Source of the DNA: Acidobacteriota bacterium
GTDB taxonomy: Bacteria; Acidobacteriota; Terriglobia; Acidiferrales; UBA7541
Direction of reading: 5' to 3'
Assembly (NCBI GenBank): GCA_013289955.1
Contig: JABCYZ010000001.1
Coordinates: forward strand, 434,001-498,000
Length of the DNA: 64,000 nt
In this document: piece after piece, positions 18,248-26,960 of the stretch
Numbering within the stretch: the first letter of the stretch is position 1
Layout: every line of letters begins with the position of its first letter
Translations under genes and position numbers: made by a program
The notes under the pieces: generated by a model
Databases searched by the model: none
Seen by the model: only the letters and a program-made list of their open reading frames with translations
What the model was told of the DNA's origin: nothing

Positions 18248-19120
18248 TCATCCATTCTCCCTGAGCTCCTGAGGCGTCAGGCCCAGGACGCGACGCGTGT
18301 GCAATGCAAGGTGGCTCTGGTGACAAAAGCCATTCTCGAGCGCGATTTGGCCAATCGGAGTCCGCCCCTTACGCAGCTGCGTGGCCGCGCGCTCCACACG
18401 GCGGCGAATCAAATACTGGTGCGGCGGCACACCCAGCGATTTCCGAAACAGACTCTTAAAGTGGGAAACACTCAAGCCGGCGACACCGGCGATCTCTTCG
18501 AGTCCGAGATCGCGCCCGAGATTGTCTTCGATGTAACCTAGAATGACTTTCAATTTGCGGCCTGGCATCGCGGCTTTTGTGGCGCGGGAGGGGCGCGCCA
18601 GCGAACTGTGATTCCGGACGATCCTTGAAGCAAGGCCCGTGGCAAGCCCGTCCATATAGGCGCGGCCGGAGGCATAGCCGCTTTCCATCTCCGCCCTCAG
18701 AGCCCATCCGATGTGCTCGATCTGCGGATCGCGCGCTTGAAAACGGTTGTAGATGCGGAGTCTGCTCGGGTCACTGCCGGAGTCTTCGGCGACGCGTTCT
18801 AGGACGCGAAGCTTGAGGCCGATCACCAAAGCCGTATCGCGCGCCTTCAGCTCCCAGACGCCCCCGAGATGTGGCGGAATGATTTCCAGATCGCCATGAA
18901 TGTTGGTTCCGCGATGCCGTTCGCCGCCACGGCGGCAGTCGACGGCAACAGAGGGTCCGACATGAAGAGAAATCATCACCCTGGCTGAGCCAGGGTATTC
19001 CACGATTCCGGGTTCGTCGGAGATCAAGCTGAGACGGAGATTTTCTGTGGCGCCAATGAGTTCTCTAGGGAAGGGTTGGGACGATCGGTCCTGCACGTAG
19101 CTTCTTCCAAAAGCACCCAT
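18248..19120 (-). CDS. AraC family transcriptional regulator
   Basis: The 290-residue protein has an N-terminal, cupin-like sensing part (residues 1-150, with phrases such as ISLHVGPSVAVDCRRGG and LEIIPPHLGGVWEL). The C-terminal double helix-turn-helix contains LGLEEIAGVAGLSVSHFKSLFRKSLGVPPHQYLIRRRVERA and then IGQIALENGFCHQSHLALHTRRVLGLTPQEL. The start at 19120 is favoured because AAGGGG lies eight to nine bases upstream and the longer reading to 19189 only adds an Arg- and Val-rich stretch. A divergent exported protein gene starts 350 bases away. The effector and targets cannot be told. Confidence 0.88.
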   Translation of the reverse strand: MGAFGRSYVQDRSSQPFPRELIGATENLRLSLISDEPGIVEYPGSARVMISLHVGPSVAVDCRRGGERHRGTNIHGDLEIIPPHLGGVWELKARDTALVIGLKLRVLERVAEDSGSDPSRLRIYNRFQARDPQIEHIGWALRAEMESGYASGRAYMDGLATGLASRIVRNHSSLARPSRATKAAMPGRKLKVILGYIEDNLGRDLGLEEIAGVAGLSVSHFKSLFRKSLGVPPHQYLIRRRVERAATQLRKGRTPIGQIALENGFCHQSHLALHTRRVLGLTPQELRENG

Positions 19121-19473
19121 ACTTGGGGTCCCCTTAACCGCGCGAAAGCGAAGTTCGACCGGGAATTCTGCGCCCCCATCGCAGACCAAAGCGGTTGTCT
19201 ACACATATACACGGAAGCCAAAATGCCAACCGACGTTGCACCCAGCTTTACCCTTTGGACGTAACAAAAACGCAAAGGTTACACGATATTTAGAGATGAA
19301 TTTGGCAGTGTGGGATCTGAAGAAGGGAAAGCGAGCGTGAAATCGACTCCGAAGTCTGCCCCGTCCAGGGTCGAGAGGCAACCGGGGCGGAAACTTGTTC
19401 ATCCATCTGACGAATCGTCCGGAGAGGCAAGCCCGGTCGCGATAGAATTTGGTGAGCCGCGTGGAGGCAACAA

Positions 19474-20352
19474 TTGCTAGGGAAGATGAAGCGGTTCGTC
19501 CGGGTATTCTTTTTAGGGAAAGTGGTTCGGCTGCACCTTGGCGGAAACGGGGCCCTCTGGCCGAGGTCCGTGTCACCGAGTGCTCCCTGGATTGTTTTGT
19601 GCGTGGCGATGGCCGCAGCGCCTGCCGTTACGCTGGCGCAGAACGTTACGTTCAAAGTTCCGCCGGTGAAGATTCCTCTCAAGATCAAAGAACAGTCGGT
19701 GACGATCACGGCTTTTGCGGTTGTATCGGTGCGTTCCAAAGATGCGGAGACGAGCTTCTTCAAGCTGGAGCTGAGCGCTGATCTCGGCGAACTGCAACAG
19801 AACATGACGGCGCTGCTGGGTTCCCAGCTGGATAAGGAAGATGCTTGCGGGGAGCGAATCTCTATAGAGCATGCCGAACTCGCGCCGGTCGAACCGGCGA
19901 GCGTGGCTGTTGTGCAGCTGCATTATGAACGGTGGGCATGCGCAAAGGTTTTAGGAAAAGAAAAGAGCAAGAGACTCGTGGGAGGTAACGCCATGATCGA
20001 AGTAAAGCTCACGCCGGCGATCGAGCAAAACAATACGGAATTGCGGTTGGTGCCGGAGGTTGAGAAGATCGATGCGGATGGATCGCTCGGAGAGTTGCTG
20101 CGATCCGGATCGCTCGGCGATATTCTGCGAGACAAGATACGGACTTCGATTCTTTCGGCGATGCAAAAAGGAATGGATTTGAGCGCAACGCTTCCGCCGG
20201 CCATGCAAAGGCACGCCACCATCCAGAATGCAGCGTTCAAGGACGGAGGAAGCGGGCGGCTCGTGGCGGTGTTGGCCGGGGAGGGACAAATCACCCGGGA
20301 AGAGGTTCAAGCCCTTTCGAGGCAGATCAAAGAGCGCATGCCGGGGAAATAA
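19474..20352 (+). CDS. exported protein of unknown function
   Basis: The start is a TTG with a perfect GGAGG six bases upstream (19463-19467); the ATG four codons later would be too far from that site. The 292-residue product has a long basic N-terminus and then a hydrophobic stretch, IVLCVAMAAAPAVTLAQ, that looks like a late signal peptide. The mature part alternates strands with a conserved-looking core (SADLGELQQNMTALLGSQL, RISIEHAELAPVEPASVAVV). It ends in a helix rich in Glu, Gln and Lys. Cysteines at two places (DACGERIS and RWACAKVL) could form a disulfide. I do not recognise the family. It is divergent from the AraC gene, which might regulate it. Confidence 0.6.
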   Translation: MLGKMKRFVRVFFLGKVVRLHLGGNGALWPRSVSPSAPWIVLCVAMAAAPAVTLAQNVTFKVPPVKIPLKIKEQSVTITAFAVVSVRSKDAETSFFKLELSADLGELQQNMTALLGSQLDKEDACGERISIEHAELAPVEPASVAVVQLHYERWACAKVLGKEKSKRLVGGNAMIEVKLTPAIEQNNTELRLVPEVEKIDADGSLGELLRSGSLGDILRDKIRTSILSAMQKGMDLSATLPPAMQRHATIQNAAFKDGGSGRLVAVLAGEGQITREEVQALSRQIKERMPGK

Positions 20353-20377
20353 AGAGCGTGGAAATAGTGACCACCGC

Positions 20378-21166
20378 TCAGGATTGAAGGAAGGCGCCGA
20401 GTTCGGTGTTGAAGCGGTCGCTGGTTTCGATATTGGAAAGATGGGCGGCGTTTAGTTCGACGTAACGTGCCCCCGCGATGTGTTCTCGAAGGTAGCGGCC
20501 GTCGGCGGGAGTGGTCGCGGCATCGTGCGTTCCGGAAATCACTAAAGTTGGCTTTTGAATCGCGGCGATGGCCTCGCGGGCGTCGAAATCGCGAATCGCC
20601 GCGCAATTGGCGGCGTACCCCTCGGGATTGGTGCGCTCAAACGACTGCTGGATGACGGCGACGGCGTCCGGAGAGCTGGAGCGATAATCTGCCGAAAACC
20701 AACGCTCCATGACCGCGGCGGAGATAGATTTCATCCCGCCTTTCTGGACGGTTTCGATACGCGTGTTCCACATTTCCGGAGTACCGATTTTGGCGGCGGT
20801 ATTGGAGAGAATCAGTTTGTCGAGACGGTCCGCAGCGTTCAGCGCGAGCCACATGCCGGTTTGGCCGCCCATCGATAAGCCACAGAAATTCACGCGACCG
20901 AGTTCGAACTCGTCGAGAAGAGCAAGAACGTCGCGGCCCAGCTGCTCGATCACGTAAGGGCCGGGAGTGGGGGAAGACTGGCCGTGGCCGCGGGTGTCGT
21001 AGCGCAGGACACGGAATTGTTTCTGCAGCACGGGCAGCTGCGAATCCCACATCGAGAGAGTCGCACCCAGCGAGTTCGAGAAAACCAGAGCGGGCGCACC
21101 GGGGGAACCGGCGATCTCGTAATGAAGGCGACCATCTCTTAATTGAGCGAAAGGCATATGGTTCAC
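20378..21166 (-). CDS. pcaD: 3-oxoadipate enol-lactonase
   Basis: The 262-residue alpha/beta hydrolase opens the enol-lactone ring to give 3-oxoadipate in the beta-ketoadipate pathway. Ser98 sits in the nucleophile elbow GLSMGGQ; an Asp in SGTHDAATTP and a His in NAAHLSNIE complete the triad; DTRGHGQS is typical of this subgroup. The GTG start overlaps the pcaB stop by four bases; an ATG three codons later is possible. The coupling to pcaB supports the specific name. Without that neighbour it could be any lactone or ester hydrolase. Confidence 0.88.
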   Translation of the reverse strand: MNHMPFAQLRDGRLHYEIAGSPGAPALVFSNSLGATLSMWDSQLPVLQKQFRVLRYDTRGHGQSSPTPGPYVIEQLGRDVLALLDEFELGRVNFCGLSMGGQTGMWLALNAADRLDKLILSNTAAKIGTPEMWNTRIETVQKGGMKSISAAVMERWFSADYRSSSPDAVAVIQQSFERTNPEGYAANCAAIRDFDAREAIAAIQKPTLVISGTHDAATTPADGRYLREHIAGARYVELNAAHLSNIETSDRFNTELGAFLQS

Positions 21167-22530
21167 TTTTTCCGAGGTTTTTGCTGGTCGCGATGTGCTG
21201 TGCTCGATGCCAGCACGCGGTCGACGAATTGATCGGCGACTCCCAAATAGTTGGCGGGCGTGAAGAGGCGGTCAAGATCGGCTTCGGAGAGGGTCGCTTT
21301 GACGATGGCGTCTTGCGCCAGGATGGAGCGAAGATCGCGGCGCGTGGTTTGGGCGCGCTTCGAAGCTTCTTGGACGAGTTCGTGAGCGTCCGAGCGCGGC
21401 ATTTTTTCGGCGAGGGCCATAGCCACGGCTTCGGCGAAAATCAAGCCGTGAGTGACGTCCAGATTTTGACGCATGCGTTCGGGATCGACTTCCAACTCGG
21501 AGACTGTGGTCATGAGGTGGTGCAAAGCGCCTGCGGTTAGCCGGACAATGTCCGGTAAAGTTTCCCATTCGGCGTGCCAGCCGCCCAAACCGCGTTCTTG
21601 TTCCTGAACCATGGCGCCGAGCATGGTGCCGACGAGAGCGGGCACACGCGCGGCTGCCGACAAGACGACGGCAGAGGTAACGGGATTGCGCTTATGAGGC
21701 ATGGTGGAAGAGCCGCCGCGGCCGTCCGCGGATGGTTCAAAGAGTTCGCCAACTTCGGTTTGCGTGTGAAGAGAAATGTCGCGGGCGATTTTGCCCAGAG
21801 TTCCAGAGAAAAGCCCGAGCGTGGCAGCAATTTCACCCATGCGGTCGCGATGGCTGTGCCAGGGGAGTGCCGGCAAAGGAAGCTGCAATTCTTTGGCGAG
21901 ATTGGCGGCGACGTCCAAGCCGCGCGCGCCGAGGGCCGCCATGGTACCGACGGCGCCGCCGAACTGAAGCACGAGGCAGCGTTCTTGTGTTTCCGCGAGC
22001 CGCGCACGATGACGGTCGATCGCGTCGAGCCAGCCAGCGACTTTGAAGCCGAACGTTGTGGGAAGCGCCTGCTGCATCCAGGTGCGGGCGACGACAAGAG
22101 TGGCGCGATTCTTGTGGACCAATTCGCCGAGGATGACGGCGAAGAGATCGAGTTCGGATGAGATGAGTGCCAGCGCCTGGCGCAGTTGAAGCACGCGGCC
22201 GGTGTCGATGGTGTCCTGGCTGGTGGCTCCCCAATGCACGTAGCGGGCAGCGTCATTTTCTTTTCTGGCGACGAGCAAGGTGAGCTGTTTTACCAGGGGA
22301 ATGGCAAGATTGCCGGCACTCGCGGCGGCGCGGGCAAGGACGGTCATGTCGTAGAGCTCGGCGCGGCATTTCGCTTCAATGGCCGGAGCGGCGGAGGCTG
22401 GAATGAAACCGGCGCGGGCCTCGGCTCGCGCGAGGGCGGCTTCAAAATCGAGCATTGCCTGCAGAGTGGCGCGATTGGAGAAGACCTTCTCCACGGCTTG
22501 AGAGCGAAACAAGGGGTCAAGCAGGTTCAT
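21163..22530 (-). CDS. pcaB: 3-carboxy-cis,cis-muconate cycloisomerase
   Basis: This 455-residue enzyme belongs to the fumarase/aspartase superfamily and carries the signature GGSSTMPHKRNPV at residues 272-284, with the superfamily's HWGATSQDTIDT block at 99-110. The length and the adjacent pcaD identify it as the protocatechuate-branch cycloisomerase, which turns 3-carboxymuconate into the muconolactone. The ATG lacks a strong ribosome site. A hairpin lies between it and the upstream thiolase gene, so it may have its own promoter. pcaGH (ring cleavage), pcaC and pcaIJ are not in the window and must be elsewhere if the pathway is complete. Confidence 0.9.
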   Translation of the reverse strand: MNLLDPLFRSQAVEKVFSNRATLQAMLDFEAALARAEARAGFIPASAAPAIEAKCRAELYDMTVLARAAASAGNLAIPLVKQLTLLVARKENDAARYVHWGATSQDTIDTGRVLQLRQALALISSELDLFAVILGELVHKNRATLVVARTWMQQALPTTFGFKVAGWLDAIDRHRARLAETQERCLVLQFGGAVGTMAALGARGLDVAANLAKELQLPLPALPWHSHRDRMGEIAATLGLFSGTLGKIARDISLHTQTEVGELFEPSADGRGGSSTMPHKRNPVTSAVVLSAAARVPALVGTMLGAMVQEQERGLGGWHAEWETLPDIVRLTAGALHHLMTTVSELEVDPERMRQNLDVTHGLIFAEAVAMALAEKMPRSDAHELVQEASKRAQTTRRDLRSILAQDAIVKATLSEADLDRLFTPANYLGVADQFVDRVLASSTAHRDQQKPRKK

Positions 22531-22682
22531 GGGCAGAGTCTAATCACTCCTGGGATGGAAACAAAACTGTATCGCAATAAGACGCCGGTTTGCGTCGGAT
22601 TGCGGGGGCTTGCGCCCTCTTGATTACGGATGTGCGGCGGAACCGCGAGCAGTCCCTAGAGCTTTCTATTGCGGAACCGCTG

Positions 22683-22728
22683 AGGAAGAAGGCCGCTTCA
22701 GAACGCGTTTTGGAAAGGCCTTCTTCCT
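22683..22728 (-). terminator. hairpin between thiolase and cycloisomerase genes
   Basis: A 12-base perfect inverted repeat (AGGAAGAAGGCC at 22683-22694 against its complement at 22717-22728) sits 30 bases past the thiolase stop codon. It has no good T-run on the minus strand, so it is a weak terminator or a transcript-stabilising stem. Confidence 0.5.
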
Positions 22729-22757
22729 TAGCCCGTGAAATATGCGCATTTGGGGGG

Positions 22758-23963
22758 TTAAACGCGTTCGAGGAGGATGGCGATGCCTTGGCCTACGCCG
22801 ATGCACATGGTGCAGAGGGAATATTTTCCGGCAGTGCGCAGGAGCTGGTACATCGCAGTGGTGACGAGGCGCGAGCCGCTGGCGCCGAGGGGGTGGCCGA
22901 GAGCAATTGCGCCACCGTTGGGATTTACGTGGGGCGCGTCGTCGGGCACGCCGAGTTCGCGGAGAACGGCGAGGGCTTGCGAGGCGAAGGCTTCGTTTAG
23001 CTCGATGACTTGCATCTGGCCAATGTTTAGATTGGTTTTGGCAAAGAGTTTGCGCGAGGCAGGAGCAGGACCCATCCCCATGATGCGCGGCGCAACTCCT
23101 GCTGCAGCTGACGCGACGATGCGTACTTTGGGAGTTAAGCCGTGGCGCTTGGCGGCGGATTCCGAGGCCAGCAAAAGGGCACAAGAGCCGTCGTTTACGC
23201 CCGAAGCATTTCCGGCGGTTACGGTACCACCCGGTTTTACAATGCCCGGCAGCTTTCTGAGGGCGTCTAGAGAGGTGTCGGCGCGAGGGTGTTCATCGGC
23301 GCTGAACAGAATGGGCTCACCTTTTTTCTGAGGGATCGGGACGGGTACAATTTCCTGCGCTAAAAGGCCGTTGCGCATTGCAGTGGCGGCCCGCTGCTGG
23401 CTTCGGAGGGCGAAAGCGTCCTGATCTTCGCGCGAGACATGAAACTCTTCGGCGACAATTTCGGCGGTTTCGGGCATGGAATCGACGCCATATTTGGCTT
23501 TCAGGAGGGGGTTAATGAACCGCCAGCCAATGGTGGTGTCTTCGATTTTCGCGGCGCGGGAAAAAGCGGCGTCTGCTTTGCCCATCACGAAGGGGGCGCG
23601 GGACATGCTCTCGACACCGCCGGCAAGGACTAGTTCGGCTTCGCCGCATTTAATCGCGCGAGCGGCCGTAGCTACGGCGTCCATGCTGGAGCCGCAGAGG
23701 CGGTTTACCGTGGACCCGGGGACTTCTTTGGGTAGCCCTGCGAGGAGCAACGCCATTCGGGCGATGTTGCGGTTGTCTTCTCCGGCCTGATTGGCGCAGC
23801 CGTAGACGACGTCATCCAGCACGTTCCAATCTACTTTGGCATTTCGCTCCATGAGGGCCTTGATGGGGATCGCAGCTAGATCGTCCGTGCGAATCGAAGA
23901 TAGCGCCCCGGCATAGCGGCCGATGGGAGTTCGAATGGCGTCGCAGATGAAGGCGGTTTCCAT
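22758..23963 (-). CDS. pcaF: acetyl-CoA acyltransferase, likely 3-oxoadipyl-CoA thiolase
   Basis: The 401-residue thiolase has all three catalytic parts: Cys90 in NRLCGSSMDA, His357 in GHPLGASG and Cys387 in CIGVGQG. The opening AFICDAIRTPIGRYAGALSSIRTDDL and the GMGPAP segment are typical of the 3-oxoadipyl-CoA thiolase subgroup, which releases succinyl-CoA and acetyl-CoA at the end of the beta-ketoadipate pathway. Closeness to pcaB and pcaD supports this, but a general beta-oxidation thiolase cannot be excluded. The ATG faces the plus-strand NTF2-like gene across a short divergent region. Confidence 0.82.
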   Translation of the reverse strand: METAFICDAIRTPIGRYAGALSSIRTDDLAAIPIKALMERNAKVDWNVLDDVVYGCANQAGEDNRNIARMALLLAGLPKEVPGSTVNRLCGSSMDAVATAARAIKCGEAELVLAGGVESMSRAPFVMGKADAAFSRAAKIEDTTIGWRFINPLLKAKYGVDSMPETAEIVAEEFHVSREDQDAFALRSQQRAATAMRNGLLAQEIVPVPIPQKKGEPILFSADEHPRADTSLDALRKLPGIVKPGGTVTAGNASGVNDGSCALLLASESAAKRHGLTPKVRIVASAAAGVAPRIMGMGPAPASRKLFAKTNLNIGQMQVIELNEAFASQALAVLRELGVPDDAPHVNPNGGAIALGHPLGASGSRLVTTAMYQLLRTAGKYSLCTMCIGVGQGIAILLERV

Positions 23964-24058
23964 TGATGTTTTTCAAAGCTCCTGAATCGTTCTATCCTAA
24001 CAGGAACAATCCGTCCGGCGAAAATCAGCAAGAGCCCGGGAGCGGAAGGGGAGAGAGA

Positions 24059-24538
24059 ATGAAAGTCAGAAGAGTCGTAATGGCCATGGCAGTCTTTTGC
24101 TCGTTGGCCGGTGCAGGAACCGGGGCCGAGACCAAGGGGACCGCGACTGCGGAGGTCACTGCGCTGTTGCGTGAGTTCATGGCCGGGGCCGGGAGCGGGG
24201 ACAGGGCAATTTTTGAAAAATTTTTTGCCGACGATGTGATTTATACAAGGGCGACGGGTGTAGTCATCACGAAAGCCGACATCATGGAGAGCCTCGGAAA
24301 ACCGGCGGCGGCGTCAGAAGGGAAGAGCAGCTATTCCGCCGAAGACATTACGGTTCACGAGTACGGCGAGACGGTGATCGTGGCATTCCGGTTGGAGGGG
24401 CGCACGGAGCAAAGCGACGGAAAAGTCGAGCAGGCTCACTACCGGAACACCGGAACGTTTCTGCGGCGCAACGGCCGTTGGCAAGCTGTGGCGTGGCAAG
24501 CGACGAAGATCAGCGATACCGGGAAAATGCAGCAGTGA
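24059..24538 (+). CDS. exported NTF2-like (DUF4440/SnoaL-type) protein
   Basis: The start at 24059 has a GGGGAGAGAG site directly upstream; a longer reading from 23963 would overlap the thiolase start. The 159-residue product has a signal peptide (MKVRRVVMAMAVFCSLAGAG, cut near TGAET). The mature part has the alpha+beta cone of the NTF2-like fold: a helix with TALLREFMAGAGSGDRAIF, then DDVIYTRATGVVITKADIM, a long strand with EYGETVIVAFRLEGRTEQ and the ending RNGRWQAVAWQATKI. Such folds bind small hydrophobic ligands or act as isomerases or dehydratases. Its stop overlaps the next gene's GTG, so the two are translationally coupled. Confidence 0.8.
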   Translation: MKVRRVVMAMAVFCSLAGAGTGAETKGTATAEVTALLREFMAGAGSGDRAIFEKFFADDVIYTRATGVVITKADIMESLGKPAAASEGKSSYSAEDITVHEYGETVIVAFRLEGRTEQSDGKVEQAHYRNTGTFLRRNGRWQAVAWQATKISDTGKMQQ

Positions 24539-25764
24539 ACAAGACAATCTCAACACGCTGCTGCATCGCGGGAGGCGGGCCCGCCGGCATGATGCTGGGC
24601 ATGCTTCTTGCCCGCATGGGCGTGGAGGTTTTCGTACTCGAAAAGCATGCCGATTTCCTGCGTGATTTTCGAGGTGACACGATTCATCCCTCGACGCTTG
24701 AGCTTATGCATGAGCTCGGTATTCTGGACGAGCTTCTGAAGCGCCCGCATCAGGAAGTCCGCGAGCTTGCCGGGCAGGCCGGCAAGGACACCGTCACGAT
24801 CGGAGATTTCACCCATTTGCCCACGCACTGTAAATTTCTCGCTCTGATGCCGCAGTGGGATTTCCTGGACTTTATTAAAGAACAGGCCAGCCGCTATCCG
24901 ACGTTTCACTTATGCATGAATGCGGAGGTTACGGATCTCCTCGAAGAGAAAGGTACGGTTGCGGGCCTGCGCGCAAAAACCCCTGGCGGCTCATTGGAAG
25001 TTCGTGCAGCGCTCAGCGTCGGCGCTGACGGACGCCACTCCCTCGTCCGTCAACGCGCAAATCTCGAGGTTATCGATCTCGGTGCTCCCATGGATGTGAT
25101 GTGGATGCGGATAAGCCGCCGCGACTCTGATCCGGTCCAAACCTTGGGCCACTTCGACAAGGGAAAGATTCTTGTCATGATCAATCGCGAGAGCTATTGG
25201 CAATGCGCCTTTGTTATTCCCAAAGGTGAGGCGGACCGAGTGCGGCAGAGAGGGCTGCCATCTTTTTGCGAAAACATTGTCGACCTGGCGCCATTCTTGC
25301 AAGATCGCATGGAAGAGCTGGCCGATTGGAAGGACGTCAGTCTTCTTACGGTTGCTATCGACCGGCTTTCAGAATGGTCCCGGCCTGGCCTTTTGTGTAT
25401 TGGTGATGCCGCGCATGCTATGTCGCCGATTGGAGGGGTCGGAATCAATCTGGCTATTCAGGACGCCGTGGCAACGGCCAATTTACTCGGCGCGATACTT
25501 TTGCATAAGGCTCCGTCTGAAAGCGATCTTCGCGCCGTCCAGCAGCGCAGGAGATTTCCAACGTGGGCTACGCAGCGGCTGCAGATCGCCATACAAAACA
25601 GAGTGATCCGGAAGGTTCTCGGCAGCTCCAAGCCCTTTGGACTTCCTTGGCCCCTGAAACTCTTGCGCCGCTGGCCGATCCTGCGGCGAATTCCTGCCCG
25701 ATTGGTTGGGTTAGGCTTCCGCCCCGAGCATGTGAAGACTCCTGAGGTCCGCCCGGTTGCATAG
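24535..25764 (+). CDS. FAD-dependent monooxygenase, p-hydroxybenzoate hydroxylase type
   Basis: The GTG at 24535 overlaps the preceding stop (GTGA). The 409-residue protein has the FAD dinucleotide fold at once (GGGPAG at residues 13-18), a GADGRHSLVR block near the middle, and the second FAD motif LLCIGDAAHAMSPIGGVGINLAIQDA in the last third. These are the hallmarks of the PHBH/UbiH monooxygenase group, which hydroxylates aromatic rings with NAD(P)H and oxygen. The C-terminus is Arg- and Pro-rich and might touch the membrane. The substrate is unknown. The pca genes lie just across the divergent region, so an aromatic substrate is plausible. Coupling to an exported NTF2-like protein is odd, since this enzyme should be cytoplasmic. 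Confidence 0.87.
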   Translation: MNKTISTRCCIAGGGPAGMMLGMLLARMGVEVFVLEKHADFLRDFRGDTIHPSTLELMHELGILDELLKRPHQEVRELAGQAGKDTVTIGDFTHLPTHCKFLALMPQWDFLDFIKEQASRYPTFHLCMNAEVTDLLEEKGTVAGLRAKTPGGSLEVRAALSVGADGRHSLVRQRANLEVIDLGAPMDVMWMRISRRDSDPVQTLGHFDKGKILVMINRESYWQCAFVIPKGEADRVRQRGLPSFCENIVDLAPFLQDRMEELADWKDVSLLTVAIDRLSEWSRPGLLCIGDAAHAMSPIGGVGINLAIQDAVATANLLGAILLHKAPSESDLRAVQQRRRFPTWATQRLQIAIQNRVIRKVLGSSKPFGLPWPLKLLRRWPILRRIPARLVGLGFRPEHVKTPEVRPVA

Positions 25765-25950
25765 TCTGAGGACCGGAAGTTCCCGCCCCGCCTTGTGAGC
25801 GCCTGATCTCGTCCATTCTGACTTGCTCTCCCTAGACTCGGCCGGGGGATACTCTTTGCGCTATCACCCCTCGATAGTTCGTTGACACATCACCCTATCC
25901 CCCTCACTATGCTCTTACCCCCTTCCAAATTTAATGTTCGGTGTGAGCCG

Positions 25951-26634
25951 ATGCGCATTCTTGTCGCTGAAGATGACGCGCCGCTGGCGGAATTTCTCCA
26001 TCAACGGTTGCAGCAGGAACAATTCTCCGTACATATGGTCTCGGACAGTGGGGAAGCCCAGCGTCTTGCGTCTGACCAGCCGTACGATTTTGTAATTCTG
26101 GATCTCAATTTGCCGGCCGAATCCGGGCTCGACGTTCTTCGCCATATTCGCGCCAAGAAACCCGACTTGCCCGTTCTCATGGTGACCGGTGCGAGTCTCG
26201 CGGAAGATCGAGTGCGCTTGCTCGATGCCGGCGCCGATGACTCCCTGGCGAAGCCGTTTGCGTTTGCGGAATTGGCCGCGCGCATCCGCGCTGTTCTCCG
26301 CCGCGGGAGCCGTCCCGGCCGTGCTGTGCTCAAAGTCGGTGATCTCGAGATCGACCGCGTAGCCCACGCCGTACAGCGTGGAGGACACTCGATCGAGCTC
26401 AGTCCCAAGGAATTTGCACTTCTCGAATTCCTGATGCGGCATGAGGGACAGGCGGTCACACGGACGGCCATCGTCGAGCAGGTCTGGAAGCTCAACTTCG
26501 ACACCATGACGAATGTCGTGGACGTCTATATCAATTACCTTCGCCGCAAGGTGGACTCCGGCTATGACCGCCCCCTCATCCGCACGATCCGGGGTGTCGG
26601 CTATCAAATCGGTGGCAACGGGACAGCCAATTAG
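25951..26634 (+). CDS. OmpR/PhoB-type response regulator (orphan)
   Basis: The 228-residue protein has a complete receiver domain: Asp8 and Asp9 in AEDDAPL, the phospho-acceptor Asp51 in ILDLNLP, the threonine in VTGAS and Lys101 in SLAKPF. A winged-helix effector domain follows (about residues 130-225) with IELSPKEFALLEFLMRHEGQAV and VDVYINYLRRKVD ... IRTIRGVGYQI. All key residues are present, so it should be phosphorylated by a histidine kinase. No kinase gene is next to it, which is unusual for this subfamily. A reading 23 codons longer is possible but adds only a non-conserved stretch. Confidence 0.9.
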   Translation: MRILVAEDDAPLAEFLHQRLQQEQFSVHMVSDSGEAQRLASDQPYDFVILDLNLPAESGLDVLRHIRAKKPDLPVLMVTGASLAEDRVRLLDAGADDSLAKPFAFAELAARIRAVLRRGSRPGRAVLKVGDLEIDRVAHAVQRGGHSIELSPKEFALLEFLMRHEGQAVTRTAIVEQVWKLNFDTMTNVVDVYINYLRRKVDSGYDRPLIRTIRGVGYQIGGNGTAN

Positions 26635-26716
26635 GTCTCCCACAATTGCTCAAACCTCGTGTTTTCAGTGTTTTAGACAGAGCAGGCAGGCGAATTCCTC
26701 CGCTGGAAGCGGCAAT

Positions 26717-26746
26717 TTGACCAGGGTTTCTTCTGTAAGTTATATA
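26717..26746 (+). promoter_or_regulatory. candidate promoter in the gap before the FecR/DUF6600 gene
   Basis: In the 326-base gap after the response regulator, TTGACC (26717-26722) and TATATA (26741-26746) are 18 bases apart (17 if TTATAT is used as -10). If used, the leader would be about 210 bases long. The gap is AT-rich around here and also holds a second TATATA stretch at about 26898. No other gene is visible in it. Confidence 0.35.
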
Positions 26747-26960
26747 CAACAAAATACTTAATTGAGCTTGAGTCTTTTTGCCATCAGCCAGTAAGTCAAA
26801 AATAGACGCCTTTCTCGTTCCCCCAGACCGCCATACTCCTGTCTCCTGCGCCACGAGCAACTTCTTTTCCACTTTGGGGTTCTACCCATTGGGAGTTATA
26901 TATAGATAGGCTCCCATCGGCCGGAACCTCAAGTCCGGACCCGGGACAAGGTGAATAACC

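Noticed and set aside
26888..26917. ATTGGGAG / CTCCCAT inverted repeat with TATATA between
   Set aside because: Short arms and no link to a known element; it may be chance in an AT-rich gap.
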